Part shown: positions 43,863 through 52,313 of the stretch, in pieces
How the letters are laid out: each line of letters begins with the position of its first letter
Numbering within the stretch: position 1 is the stretch's first letter
Assembly: GCA_034433515.1 (NCBI GenBank)
Contig: DAOUAL010000096.1
Coordinates: forward strand, 1 to 64,000
DNA length: 64,000 nt
From: DAOTXS01 sp034433515
Lineage (GTDB): Bacteria > Chloroflexota > Anaerolineae > UBA4142
Direction of reading: 5' to 3'
Program-made: the position numbers and the translations under genes
The notes under the pieces: model-generated
Told to the model about the DNA's origin: nothing
The model's input: the letters and a program-made list of their open reading frames with translations, nothing else
Databases searched by the model: none

Positions 43863-44909
43863 TTATCCAACCTTCATCACAATCTTCATCGCGCTCTTGG
43901 GTTTGGGTTGCATAGTCTTGAGATCCAAACCCAAACATTCAAACGCGCCGATACCTTCGGTCAGCGGAATCACTTTGGTAAAGTACGGTTTCATATTGAG
44001 CCGCTTTTCTTGAAAGATGCGAATCGAAGGCACCATCGTATTCTGACCCAGATACAAGCCCAGAATCTTGGTTGCCCAGCGCGTAATATCATTCGGCACG
44101 ACCGTGGCTTTGATACTCGAATCCATGCCAAAGGGCAAGACCTTGCCGCCGGGCGTTACGCACTTGAGCGCCGTCTCCAAAGCGTTCCCCGTTGCTTCGA
44201 TCACAATGTCGGCTTTGCGGCCGTACGTAAACTCGGTAATCTTTTCGACGACGTCAACTTCGTTGGGATTCCAAACCGTGAGCCCGCATTCCTTGGCAAC
44301 GTTGATGCGGAACGGATCAATTTCCGTCACGGCAACTTTGGCGGCAATATTTTTAGCGAACTGGGCAAACAAGTAACCGATGGGACCAAAACCAATGACC
44401 ATCACATAATCGTAGGGCAACATTTGCAAGGTGTTCATCCCGTTGACAACCGTGGCGAGCGTTTCCACTTGCGTTCCCAGCACATCGTCAATTTCATCCG
44501 GCAACACATAGCATTGTTTTTCCGGCACCAGACAGTACTCGGCATAACCGCCATCGCGCATGACACCGAGCGCACTCGTTTTGATTTCGACACATTGACT
44601 ACTCATCCCCATCCGGCAGAACGAGCAAAAGCCGCAACGGATATTGTTGTCAATCGCCACGCGATCGCCGATTTTGACGTGGCGCACGTGCGAACCCACT
44701 TCGACCACTTGGCCACAAAATTCGTGTCCCAGCACTGTGTTCGGTTTGAAATGATGCTTGCCCTCTAGAATCTTGACATCGGTTCCGCAAATGCCAACGG
44801 CTTTGACTTTAAGCAACACGTCATCCGGTTCCTTGACCCTGGGAATGGGAATCTCGGTCAACTCAATCTTGCCCACCTCGCGGAACACCAGGGCTTTCAT
44901 CTTGTCCAT
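43863..44909 (-). CDS. Zinc-containing alcohol/polyol dehydrogenase
   Basis: 348 residues from the ATG at 44909 (GAGGAGG at ideal distance). Medium-chain dehydrogenase: catalytic zinc in CGICGTDVKI and GHEFCGQV, structural zinc cysteines in RCGFCSFCRMGMSSQC, Rossmann motif GFGPIG. Resembles sorbitol or threonine dehydrogenases; lies between LacI and iolG in one operon and may act on another inositol or hexitol intermediate. The exact substrate is not readable. Confidence 0.88.
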   Translation of the reverse strand: MDKMKALVFREVGKIELTEIPIPRVKEPDDVLLKVKAVGICGTDVKILEGKHHFKPNTVLGHEFCGQVVEVGSHVRHVKIGDRVAIDNNIRCGFCSFCRMGMSSQCVEIKTSALGVMRDGGYAEYCLVPEKQCYVLPDEIDDVLGTQVETLATVVNGMNTLQMLPYDYVMVIGFGPIGYLFAQFAKNIAAKVAVTEIDPFRINVAKECGLTVWNPNEVDVVEKITEFTYGRKADIVIEATGNALETALKCVTPGGKVLPFGMDSSIKATVVPNDITRWATKILGLYLGQNTMVPSIRIFQEKRLNMKPYFTKVIPLTEGIGAFECLGLDLKTMQPKPKSAMKIVMKVG

Positions 44910-44930
44910 ACACATTCCTCCTCGGATAAG

Positions 44931-45926
44931 TTATCCACACGGCGCAGACGACTCGCGCACGATCAATTTGCCTGCGATCATCACATTGTCCACTTTTTGT
45001 CCGTTTAGCAGATTCAAAAGCATTTTCATTGCGATGCGCCCCATTTCGTCTTTGGGTTGATGAATCGTGGTCAGCGCTGGATCCACGTACGCGGCAAAAG
45101 GAATATCATCAAACCCCACGATGGAGAGATCGGCGGGCACGCGGATGCCGTGCTGTTTCAAAATCGAGAGCGCGCCAATCGCAGTCATATCGTTATAACA
45201 AAAAATCGCGGTGGGGCGTGGCATGTGCTTGAGCAAATCTATCACGCCAACCGCACCTTCCGCGCGTCCATTCCCTTGCACAACCAACGAGGGATCGAAT
45301 TTGATTTTGGCTTGCGTCAACGCGCGACGATACCCGGTCAAACGATTCAGCGTAGAGGAATGACCTTGCGGACCCAGAATATGTCCAATGACCCGGTGAC
45401 CTTGCTCGATTAGAAAACGGGTCGCCAGGTGCGCGCCTTGCACATCATTCATGGCCACCGAATGGAGAAAAGCACCTCGGTGTTGGTTGTTGATGAGCAC
45501 AATGGGCACGCCGATTTCCTTGAGCATCGGTTTGTAGAGCGACCCGACCCGCGACGCCGCAACGATGACGCCATCCACCCGCCACTCGCGCAGGGCTTTG
45601 ACCAGATTCACTTCACGTTGAGGATCGTTGTGAGAGGTCCCGAGAAAGACTCGATAATGTTGATCACTTGCCACTTCTTCAATACCGCGCACCACTTCGG
45701 AGACAAAGGGATCGGCGATTGAAGTAACGATTACACCAATGGCACGGGTGCGTTGCGTAACCAGTCCGCGTGCAATGGCATTCGGGGTGTACCCCATCTT
45801 TTGGGCAAGGCGTTGAATGCGTGCGCGCGTCTCCGCGGCGATGAGGGGATTATCGGCGAGGGCGCGTGAAACCGTCGAGTGCGAGACACCAGCGGCTCTG
45901 GCAACATCTTTGATGGAAACTTTCAT
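44931..45926 (-). CDS. LacI family transcriptional regulator
   Basis: 331 residues. Helix-turn-helix at the N-terminus (IKDVARAAGVSHSTVSRALA) with hinge helix, followed by a type I periplasmic-binding-like sensor domain. First gene of the operon with the dehydrogenases, transcribed from a promoter that overlaps a perfect palindrome; hence likely autoregulation and repression of the pathway until a sugar or inositol ligand binds. Confidence 0.93.
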   Translation of the reverse strand: MKVSIKDVARAAGVSHSTVSRALADNPLIAAETRARIQRLAQKMGYTPNAIARGLVTQRTRAIGVIVTSIADPFVSEVVRGIEEVASDQHYRVFLGTSHNDPQREVNLVKALREWRVDGVIVAASRVGSLYKPMLKEIGVPIVLINNQHRGAFLHSVAMNDVQGAHLATRFLIEQGHRVIGHILGPQGHSSTLNRLTGYRRALTQAKIKFDPSLVVQGNGRAEGAVGVIDLLKHMPRPTAIFCYNDMTAIGALSILKQHGIRVPADLSIVGFDDIPFAAYVDPALTTIHQPKDEMGRIAMKMLLNLLNGQKVDNVMIAGKLIVRESSAPCG

Positions 45927-45941
45927 CGTCGAATTTCCTTA

Positions 45942-45957
45942 TTGCACACGTGTGCAA
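45942..45957. promoter_or_regulatory. LacI-type operator
   Basis: Perfect 16-bp palindrome TTGCACACGTGTGCAA with a central CG, the usual form of LacI-family operators. It lies 16 bases before the regulator ATG and covers the predicted transcription start near 45955. Confidence 0.8.
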
Positions 45958-45961
45958 ACGC

Positions 45962-45990
45962 AGTATAACAAAAATCAAAAGGGTTGTCAA
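45962..45990 (-). promoter_or_regulatory. Promoter of the LacI / inositol operon
   Basis: Minus strand TTGACA (45990-45985), 17-base spacer, TATACT (45967-45962): near consensus. The operator sits directly downstream, so repressor binding would block initiation. Confidence 0.85.
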
Positions 45991-46016
45991 AACGATGAGC
46001 GACTCAAAGGCAACTA

Positions 46017-46901
46017 TCAAAACGCAGAGGGCTGTTTCAATTTCTCGTACAACGCTTGCGCTTCAGCCATCTCGCGGCGAAAGGGACCTTCGTTCTCTAA
46101 CTTCAAACTAGTGATTGCCGCCGCCCAAATCACGGCATCGCTGGGCGGCGCAACAAGCCGGCGCGCCACGTACGAGGCGGTGCAAGTATCCCCACGTCCA
46201 CTTCGGCCGCGCAATGCTTTGGGAACAAAGGGCGCTTCGTCAAACGCACCCTCATGATAAACAAGGACGCCGCCATTGTGCGTCAACAAAACTTCGCGGG
46301 ATCCAGACGCGGCAAGTTTGCGCGCCGCGCTCTGCCGATCCTCATCCCCAGTCATCAACCGCGCTTCCACCGCATCCGTTTTCAAAATAGTGACGTATTT
46401 CAAAACAGAGGCGCGATCTTGCCAACCCTCAGAGACCAACGTACCGTTCTGAGCGATGCGCAAAAAACCTTGCACATCGAGCGCGAGGATTTTCCCTTTC
46501 GACGCAAGCGTCTCAACGACTTGGGTTGGAACTTCACCGCGCACGGATGCACCCACAATGAACGCGCGCGCATCAATGTTCTCGATTTGATCCACGCCAA
46601 TTGGATCGGCTTGGCTGGTTAGTTCAATCGTGCGTTCGTCCAAGTTGGCGGTCGGATAAATCAAACGCAAACACGTTGAATGTTTGGATTCGCGTGCAAA
46701 CACGGTTACTCCGAGCCGCTCCAATTCTTCGACCACATGCCAGTCTTGACGCGCTAGACTAGTAACCACGGCGCCACGCAAGCCCATTCGCGCAATCACA
46801 TTCATACCAAAAAAGAATGCGCCGCCATCGTGCGTGAATGTCGAATGGGGGTACACAATGGTGTCCTTGGTGTAATGCCCGATGTAACAAATGTCAAACA
46901 T
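46017..46901 (-). CDS. PfkB-family carbohydrate kinase, second copy
   Basis: 294 residues, ribokinase-like fold. Glycine-rich N-terminal part (CYIGHYTKDTIVYP, FFFGMNVIARMG), then VEARLMTGDEDRQSAARKLA and a C-terminal motif GRSGRGDTCTASYVAR. The usual PfkB signature has GAGD; here it is GRGD, with the catalytic Asp kept. It overlaps the previous kinase by 8 bases and is its paralogue. Phosphorylates a sugar, nucleoside or inositol; substrate unknown. Confidence 0.85.
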   Translation of the reverse strand: MFDICYIGHYTKDTIVYPHSTFTHDGGAFFFGMNVIARMGLRGAVVTSLARQDWHVVEELERLGVTVFARESKHSTCLRLIYPTANLDERTIELTSQADPIGVDQIENIDARAFIVGASVRGEVPTQVVETLASKGKILALDVQGFLRIAQNGTLVSEGWQDRASVLKYVTILKTDAVEARLMTGDEDRQSAARKLAASGSREVLLTHNGGVLVYHEGAFDEAPFVPKALRGRSGRGDTCTASYVARRLVAPPSDAVIWAAAITSLKLENEGPFRREMAEAQALYEKLKQPSAF

Positions 46902-47790
46902 GGCGGTGCGTTCCGTATTGATTCATCAACGCCATCACTTGCTCCATTGAACCATTCCATGGTCCCGGCTTTTCTTGTTTGAGTGTGGTTACGGCTGCCG
47001 CAAAGCGGCACGCTTCTACCGGTGATGCGCTCAAGCGCTTGCCCAAGTACGAAGCAAAACACGTATCACCGCGCCCGGTGCGCCCCGCCAGCGAGCGGGG
47101 AGTAAACGGCGCCGTGAAAATCTCGCCATCGGCAAAGACGGTAACGCCGGACGATTGCGTGAGTACGATTTCTTGGGGTCCATAGTCGCGCAATTTTCTC
47201 GCGGCGATTTTCAAATCCGTTTCGCCGGTCAACAGTTCTGCTTCCGCACGATCCACCTTCAAATATGTTACGTGCTTTAATCCTTCCGCCATTTGATCCC
47301 AATGCCGAAACACCAACGCATTGCCCTCCCGCACACGTACAAAACCTTGAATGTCCAACGCCACCGGCGCACGCGCGGCAAGCCACTTGAGCAAGGGCAA
47401 ATCTACCTCGCCGGCAATAATCGGTGCAATGATATTGAGATGTGCGCGTACCTCTGGTATTTCAGCGATTTGAATCGTACCCGCAAACCCTAATGGTTTG
47501 CAAATGCGCCGCTCCATATCGTTCGATTGGTACGTGTTTTCGATACCGGAGGTTTCCGGCGCCGGCGTCGCAAACACAGCAATCCCAGCTTGCTTCATCT
47601 CATCGAGCCGGAAAAAATCGCTGGGATGAAGCCGTGTAACGACTGCCACGCGCAAACCCATCCAACGTGCGACCATTCCACCAAAATACACGCCACCCCC
47701 AGATTCGATCTGGGCAACGCCATCTACCACGTTGCGATCTTTGGCAAAGTGGCCCACCAGCAAAAAATCGAATTCGTTGTCAAGTAACAT
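46894..47790 (-). CDS. PfkB-family carbohydrate kinase, first copy
   Basis: 298 residues. FLLVGHFAKDRNVV at the N-terminus, GGGVYFGGMVARWMG, a ribokinase-like core (LKVDRAEAELLTGETDLKIA) and AGRTGRGDTCFASYLG, again GRGD in place of GAGD. The start overlaps the phosphodiesterase stop in a TAATG, so translation is coupled. The tandem pair differs enough for different substrates, and the surrounding genes hint at inositol or related polyols (inference). Confidence 0.85.
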   Translation of the reverse strand: MLLDNEFDFLLVGHFAKDRNVVDGVAQIESGGGVYFGGMVARWMGLRVAVVTRLHPSDFFRLDEMKQAGIAVFATPAPETSGIENTYQSNDMERRICKPLGFAGTIQIAEIPEVRAHLNIIAPIIAGEVDLPLLKWLAARAPVALDIQGFVRVREGNALVFRHWDQMAEGLKHVTYLKVDRAEAELLTGETDLKIAARKLRDYGPQEIVLTQSSGVTVFADGEIFTAPFTPRSLAGRTGRGDTCFASYLGKRLSASPVEACRFAAAVTTLKQEKPGPWNGSMEQVMALMNQYGTHRHV

Positions 47791-48515
47791 TAGCCCACCA
47801 CTTGGCGCAAAACATCTGGTTTGTTCGTCATAATCGCGTTCACCCCCAGATCACACAATCGCTTCATCTCGGCTGGGTCGTCCGTTGTCCAGGTAGTGAT
47901 TCTCAATCCCTTGCTCTTTGCCCATGCCACAAACTGGGCATCCACCATTGAGCAATGCGGATGCAGGGCGGTCGCACGCGCCAGTGGACGCAACCATGCC
48001 CGCCGCAAATACAGGGGCAGATGGGGTGCATAAAGCAACCCACGAGGCAAACGTGGTTCAAGCACAAACATTCGTTGCAAGGCAAAGGGATTGAACGATG
48101 AAATGATCACATTGTCGAAGGTGCCGGTGTCTTGAATCACCGCGAGCGTGGCCGCTTCGATCCCATCCGTTTTGAGCGTTGTGCTTTTCAATTCGATGTT
48201 GACAATGCCGCGCTTGCCAACCGCGCGTAGCACCTCGGCGAGCGTTGGAATTTTTTCGCCGCGATAGTTGTCAAATTTGTAACTCGTATCCAATTGTTTG
48301 ATTTCTTCAAGCGTCATCGTCTTGACCACACCACGCCCATTCGTCGTGCGATCTACCGTGTCATCGTGGATGACAACCGGGACGCCGTCCTGCGTCAGCC
48401 TAATATCCAATTCGATTCCATCCGCGCCCATTTCAAACGCCAGATTGAACGCGGCGAGTGTGTTTTCCGGCGCGTACGCGCTTGCACCACGATGAGCAAG
48501 AACAAGAGGTTTCAT
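47790..48515 (-). CDS. Glycerophosphodiester phosphodiesterase
   Basis: 241 residues. GDPD motifs: LAHRGASAYAPENTLAAF near residue 5 (catalytic His), GIELDIRLTQDGVPVVIHDD (Glu/Asp metal ligands and second His), VNIELKS, and late TTDDPAEMKRL. It hydrolyses glycerophosphodiesters to glycerol-3-phosphate and an alcohol. No signal peptide, so it is cytoplasmic. The ATG at 48515 is preferred for family start; the ATG at 48521 sits closer to GGAG. Heads the kinase operon. Confidence 0.9.
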   Translation of the reverse strand: MKPLVLAHRGASAYAPENTLAAFNLAFEMGADGIELDIRLTQDGVPVVIHDDTVDRTTNGRGVVKTMTLEEIKQLDTSYKFDNYRGEKIPTLAEVLRAVGKRGIVNIELKSTTLKTDGIEAATLAVIQDTGTFDNVIISSFNPFALQRMFVLEPRLPRGLLYAPHLPLYLRRAWLRPLARATALHPHCSMVDAQFVAWAKSKGLRITTWTTDDPAEMKRLCDLGVNAIMTNKPDVLRQVVG

Positions 48516-48554
48516 AATCATCTGACTCCGCACGAGATTTTGTGTTCATAACTT

Positions 48555-48582
48555 ATTGTATGCGGTTCAAAGTGGAACGCAA
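48555..48582 (-). promoter_or_regulatory. Promoter of the phosphodiesterase/kinase operon with a spacer inverted repeat
   Basis: Minus strand TTGCGT (48582-48577), 16-base spacer, TACAAT (48560-48555). An inverted repeat GCGGTTC / GAACGC (48562-48568 and 48575-48580) lies between the two boxes and could be an operator. Confidence 0.6.
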
Positions 48583-48605
48583 AATTGCTAGTACCGTCAA
48601 CTCAC

Positions 48606-48634
48606 TTGCATACCAACGCCATCTCTCCTACAAT
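48606..48634 (+). promoter_or_regulatory. Promoter of the secreted protein gene at 48659
   Basis: TTGCAT (48606-48611), 17-base spacer, TACAAT (48629-48634). Predicted start near 48641, leader about 18 bases containing the ribosome site. Confidence 0.75.
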
Positions 48635-48658
48635 CCAAACAGAAATCAGGAGGTTACA

Positions 48659-49681
48659 TTGAAGTATCGTCTCGTCATTCACCTTGGCTTGATTGTGCTT
48701 GCCATTGCCCTTGTCCCCAATCTATTATCGCCTTCAACGATCACTTCTGCCAAATTGCCAACTGCCTCTTCCACGATATTCCTTCCGTTCGTCCAAGGCG
48801 GTGCAACAGTAAACCTAGGCCCTACGCTCGCCGGGTGTCCGATGTTTCCGGCAAATAATATCTGGAACGCGCGCGTGGACACGTTACCCATAGACCCAAT
48901 GTCGAACACGTACATCAACGCCATTGGCGCAAATACAACGTTGCATCCGGATTTTGGTTCGGGACTATGGAACGGCGGACCAATCGGCATCCCGTTCAAC
49001 CTTGTGCCCGGCTCGCAACCGCTCGTGCCAATCACTTTTGATTATGCCGGTGAAAGCGATCCCGGACCCTATCCCATTCCATCCAACCCAGCGATGGAGT
49101 ACGGCAGCGATCATCACGTCCTTATACTCGACACAACGCGTTGCATTCTTTACGAAACCTGGGACACGCGCTACAACAATGGCTGGCAAGCCGGGTCGGG
49201 TGCCAAATTCGATTTGAACTCCAACACCTTGCGTCCCGCCGGCTGGACATCGGCGGATGCTGCCGGCTTGGCGATCTTGCCCGGCTTGGTACGCTATGAC
49301 GAAGTTGCCGCCGGCGAAATCAAACACGCCATTCGTTTTACGATTGATGGAACAAACAACACGTACCTCTGGCACGCGCGACATCGCACCAATTATCATT
49401 ACAGTGCCAACAAGCCGCCCATGGGACAGCGCTTTCGCTTAAAAGCCACTTTTGATATTTCGACGTTCTCTCCGCCGGTTCAAGTGATCTTGACGGCATT
49501 CAAACGTTATGGCATTATCGTCGCTGATAACGGCAGCAATTGGTACATCAGCGGCGTGCCCGACCCACGCTGGAACGATGATCTGCTCGTTTCGGAATTT
49601 CGACGCGTGCGCGGCTCGGATTTTGAAGCCGTGAATGTTTCCGGTTTGATGCTCGATCCCAATTCAGGACAGACCCGATGA
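48659..49681 (+). CDS. Secreted protein of unknown function
   Basis: 340 residues from a TTG start at 48659, chosen because AGGAGG lies 5 bases upstream and a promoter just before it. The N-terminus is a signal peptide or anchor (LVIHLGLIVLAIALVPNLL) without a lipobox. The mature part has many Trp, Tyr, Asn and Pro residues (GCPMFPANNIWNARVDTLPI, GSDHHVLILDTTRCILYETW), suggesting an all-beta extracellular enzyme or binding domain. I do not recognise the family. The next gene starts within an ATGA overlap, so both are one unit. Confidence 0.75.
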   Translation: MKYRLVIHLGLIVLAIALVPNLLSPSTITSAKLPTASSTIFLPFVQGGATVNLGPTLAGCPMFPANNIWNARVDTLPIDPMSNTYINAIGANTTLHPDFGSGLWNGGPIGIPFNLVPGSQPLVPITFDYAGESDPGPYPIPSNPAMEYGSDHHVLILDTTRCILYETWDTRYNNGWQAGSGAKFDLNSNTLRPAGWTSADAAGLAILPGLVRYDEVAAGEIKHAIRFTIDGTNNTYLWHARHRTNYHYSANKPPMGQRFRLKATFDISTFSPPVQVILTAFKRYGIIVADNGSNWYISGVPDPRWNDDLLVSEFRRVRGSDFEAVNVSGLMLDPNSGQTR

Positions 49682-50391
49682 AAACCAACCGATTTCAAGT
49701 TCAGCGCGATCAATTAGCCACCGAAGGTCCCCAGAAATGGTTAGCCACGTTGTTGCCCAAGGTTGAGCGCTTGCGAACACAACTTGCGCAACGTCATCCA
49801 CACGAGGTCGGACAATTAAGCGGTGCGGCGTTGGAGGATGACCACACGATTCGTTTGCAGCTGTGGGACAAGGATTATACAATTGCATTTCCAGAATGCA
49901 TCGGCCGCGATGCCGATGGTGCCATAGCGCGTCTGGATCGGCAAGCCCTGGTGTTAATGTATTTGCAAACCGCTGACGGCACACCGCCCGAGTATCGTTG
50001 GTTGCGTTACCGCGAATTGCCCGGCGGATTGTTTTACTCACACGCCTTTTCCGGTTATGCTGAAAAGCGTTTGGCAGATGCCTTCCACAATCAACCCGAT
50101 GCGTTCAGTCATTCCGCAACTCGCTTGGGCGGAATTCGCTTGTCATTTGGAAGCTCGGAATCGTTTGCCTTCTTCGCGATGCCACGCATTCGGCTGGCGG
50201 CGGTTCTCTGGGCAGGCGAAGATGATCTTCCATCTAGCGCAACCATTTTATTCGATGCGGGGGCTACGCATTACTTGCCCACCGATGTTCTAGGCGCATT
50301 AGGCAGTCAACTGGTCTCGCGCTTGATGGGCGTACCGGACGATGTGGGACAAACGCTGACTGCGCTCGCCGTCCAACCACCCAAGACCTAA
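49678..50391 (+). CDS. DUF3786 family protein
   Basis: 237 residues. The layout WLRYRELPGGLFYSHAFSGY, FAMPRIRLAAVLWAGEDDLP and SATILFDAGATHYLPTDVLG fits the DUF3786 family. Probably cytoplasmic; no signal peptide. Function unknown; some relatives occur near metal or corrinoid proteins, for which there is no hint here. ATGA overlap with the upstream secreted protein gene. Confidence 0.75.
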   Translation: MKTNRFQVQRDQLATEGPQKWLATLLPKVERLRTQLAQRHPHEVGQLSGAALEDDHTIRLQLWDKDYTIAFPECIGRDADGAIARLDRQALVLMYLQTADGTPPEYRWLRYRELPGGLFYSHAFSGYAEKRLADAFHNQPDAFSHSATRLGGIRLSFGSSESFAFFAMPRIRLAAVLWAGEDDLPSSATILFDAGATHYLPTDVLGALGSQLVSRLMGVPDDVGQTLTALAVQPPKT

Positions 50392-50513
50392 AACGCTGTA
50401 ACCTCTGATCCCGTTGTGCGTAGATACAATTGAAATCGCGAGTGAGCGGGATGGCAGAGCCATTTCCCTCTTGGTTCGCCAACCGCAACTCGCTATCATC
50501 CTAGGAGGTTACA

Positions 50514-50714
50514 ATGGCACGCCGATTGTATCGAAGTCGAACCGAAAAAATACTCGGCGGTGTGTGCGGCGGCTAGGGCGAACTACTCGACATTGATCCC
50601 ACGATTGTGCGTTTGGTATTTGTCTTGCTCGCGTTGTGGGGTGGCAGTGATTTGTTGATTTACTTGGTGTTGTGGCTCATCGCACCGTACAAAGACGAAC
50701 TCAAGAATCCGTGA
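50514..50714 (+). pseudogene. pspC: PspC-domain protein with in-frame TAG
   Basis: Read from the ATG at 50514 (AGGAGG upstream) the frame encodes a PspC domain: RTEKILGGVCGG, a TAG at 50574-50576, then GELLDIDPTIVRLVFVLLAL and a transmembrane stretch ending LVLWLIAPYK. In the family the stop position is usually Leu or a similar residue (GGVCGGLGEYLDIDP), so a TTG-to-TAG change explains it. 66 codons in total, otherwise normal. Either a sequencing error or a fresh null mutation. PspC proteins sense envelope stress together with small membrane partners like the next gene. Confidence 0.85.
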
Positions 50715-50729
50715 TCGTGGAACATCAAA

Positions 50730-50933
50730 ATGTCCATTCTCTTGTTGCCGTTTCAACTCGTCTGGCGATTGGTCACTCAAGTCCTTGAACTGACCGGGCG
50801 ACTCGTCGCCGTCATCCTTGGTATCGTGTTCATGATTCTTGGGGTGCTCATCAGTCTCACAATCATCGGCGCGATTCTTGGAATCCCACTGGCGATCTTT
50901 GGATTCTTGCTGACGATTCGCGGCTTGTTCTAA
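50730..50933 (+). CDS. Small two-helix membrane protein
   Basis: 67 residues, very hydrophobic, with two transmembrane helices (about 5-25 and 28-65; LVAVILGIVFMILGVLISL, IIGAILGIPLAIFGFLLTIR). Starts 15 bases after the pspC frame and ends right before a strong terminator, so it belongs to that unit. Similar small proteins accompany PspC in other genomes. Confidence 0.75.
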   Translation: MSILLLPFQLVWRLVTQVLELTGRLVAVILGIVFMILGVLISLTIIGAILGIPLAIFGFLLTIRGLF

Positions 50934-50936
50934 CTC

Positions 50937-50973
50937 AGACCCGAAGGGTTGGGTAAACCCTTCGGGTCTTTTT
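50937..50973 (+). terminator. Strong terminator after the PspC unit
   Basis: Perfect 14-bp stem AGACCCGAAGGGTT (50937-50950) / AACCCTTCGGGTCT (50956-50969), then a T run. Confidence 0.95.
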
Positions 50974-51032
50974 GACTTGCACACCGACCACATCATAATG
51001 ACAGCAAGTGCGTAACATCAGACACTCATTCC

Positions 51033-52286
51033 TCATGTCTCGCTCACCGCCGGTTTGCTGAACGCAAACATCGCAAACCCCAAGAACCGAATGATTCCGC
51101 TGACGATGAGCGCGCCACCAATTCCAATCTGATCGGCGAGCATAGTCCCCACCACGGGCGATGCCACCGTCGAGATATATTGCAAACTCTGCGCGAGCGC
51201 GACAAACGTGGCGCTGTACTTGGCTGGGAACGTGCGCATCAATTCATCGAAGAAAACCAAATCCAAGCCGGCTTGAAAAATCCCGGCGAGTAACGCATAG
51301 AACGCAATCCATTCAACTTGATGAGTGAGAGCAGTTAGGATTGGATACCCACTCAACCCCAACGTTGTCCAAAACAATACAAAACGATTGCCGCGCACTT
51401 TGGATTGACGGGTCCACCATGCGTACCCCAACAACATCACCCCGGTCTGCACTGTGTTGATGATGCCAATCCATGAATTTGAGGCGTTCACTTCGCGGAC
51501 ATAGTACAACGGAAAAAGTGGAACACCTAAGGTTGCTCCAGAGAAAAAGACAAAGCGTTTTGCCATAAACGAGGTGAATGCTGGTTGGCTTTGAATCAGG
51601 TTTAGAAAATTTCTCAGGCGCGTTCGCAGCGATTCGCCTGTTACGCGAGGTGAGGGCTCGGCGTCCGGCAATTCGATATGGCTCGAAAAATAGAAACTCA
51701 CCAATCCAGCCAATGACAATCCAATAAAGACAAGTTGGTAATTCAACGGAAATTGGATGCGATCCAATATTTGCCCAGCAATTGCCACGGTGATTGCCAT
51801 CGCCAAGCCCAGCGTGGACCATCGCCGGCTCATCAAATCGTACCGATATTGGGGACCTGCCACCGCATTCATCACGACCGAAAACGCGACATTGACCACA
51901 ATCTGGGGCAACGTTGCCAGAGCCCAGATCAGCAAAACAATCGGCACAACAGATTCTTGCGCGACGAAAAACGGAATGATGCCCGTGGCGGCATAACACG
52001 AAATCACGCTAAGGCGTGCCGCGCTAAACCATGGTACCACTTGTTTTTGCATCTGCAAGAATCGCCCAATAACGATTGCCAGAAACAAACCGGTGATCGC
52101 CGGCATCGAAGTGAGCAAACCCACTTGGAGATTGGTCGCCCCCAGGCGTGCAAGAAAAACCGGCAAATAGGGTGACGCCGCGCTCGCAATGCCAATCGCA
52201 ATGCCGTCAATTTGCACATTGCGAAAATTTCGCTTTTGGGTTGGCGTGAGGCCGGCCGGGGTGGGTGCCAGGTCAATGAATTTCAC
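51033..52286 (-). CDS. MFS transporter
   Basis: 417 residues with about twelve hydrophobic segments, major-facilitator type (N-terminal GIASAASPYLPVFLARLGAT with the loop LQVGLLTSMPAITGLF, later YAWWTRQSKVRGNRFVLFW). No drug or sugar signature can be named. Its start at 52286 follows the sulfurtransferase by 27 bases on the same strand. Confidence 0.88.
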   Translation of the reverse strand: MKFIDLAPTPAGLTPTQKRNFRNVQIDGIAIGIASAASPYLPVFLARLGATNLQVGLLTSMPAITGLFLAIVIGRFLQMQKQVVPWFSAARLSVISCYAATGIIPFFVAQESVVPIVLLIWALATLPQIVVNVAFSVVMNAVAGPQYRYDLMSRRWSTLGLAMAITVAIAGQILDRIQFPLNYQLVFIGLSLAGLVSFYFSSHIELPDAEPSPRVTGESLRTRLRNFLNLIQSQPAFTSFMAKRFVFFSGATLGVPLFPLYYVREVNASNSWIGIINTVQTGVMLLGYAWWTRQSKVRGNRFVLFWTTLGLSGYPILTALTHQVEWIAFYALLAGIFQAGLDLVFFDELMRTFPAKYSATFVALAQSLQYISTVASPVVGTMLADQIGIGGALIVSGIIRFLGFAMFAFSKPAVSET

Positions 52287-52313
52287 GCAATTTCTCCGCA
52301 GAAGGGGAATGGG

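Noticed and set aside
45942..45957. Reading the palindrome TTGCACACGTGTGCAA as a transcription terminator
   Set aside because: It has no loop and no T run, and it sits at the start of a LacI-type gene, where an operator is expected.
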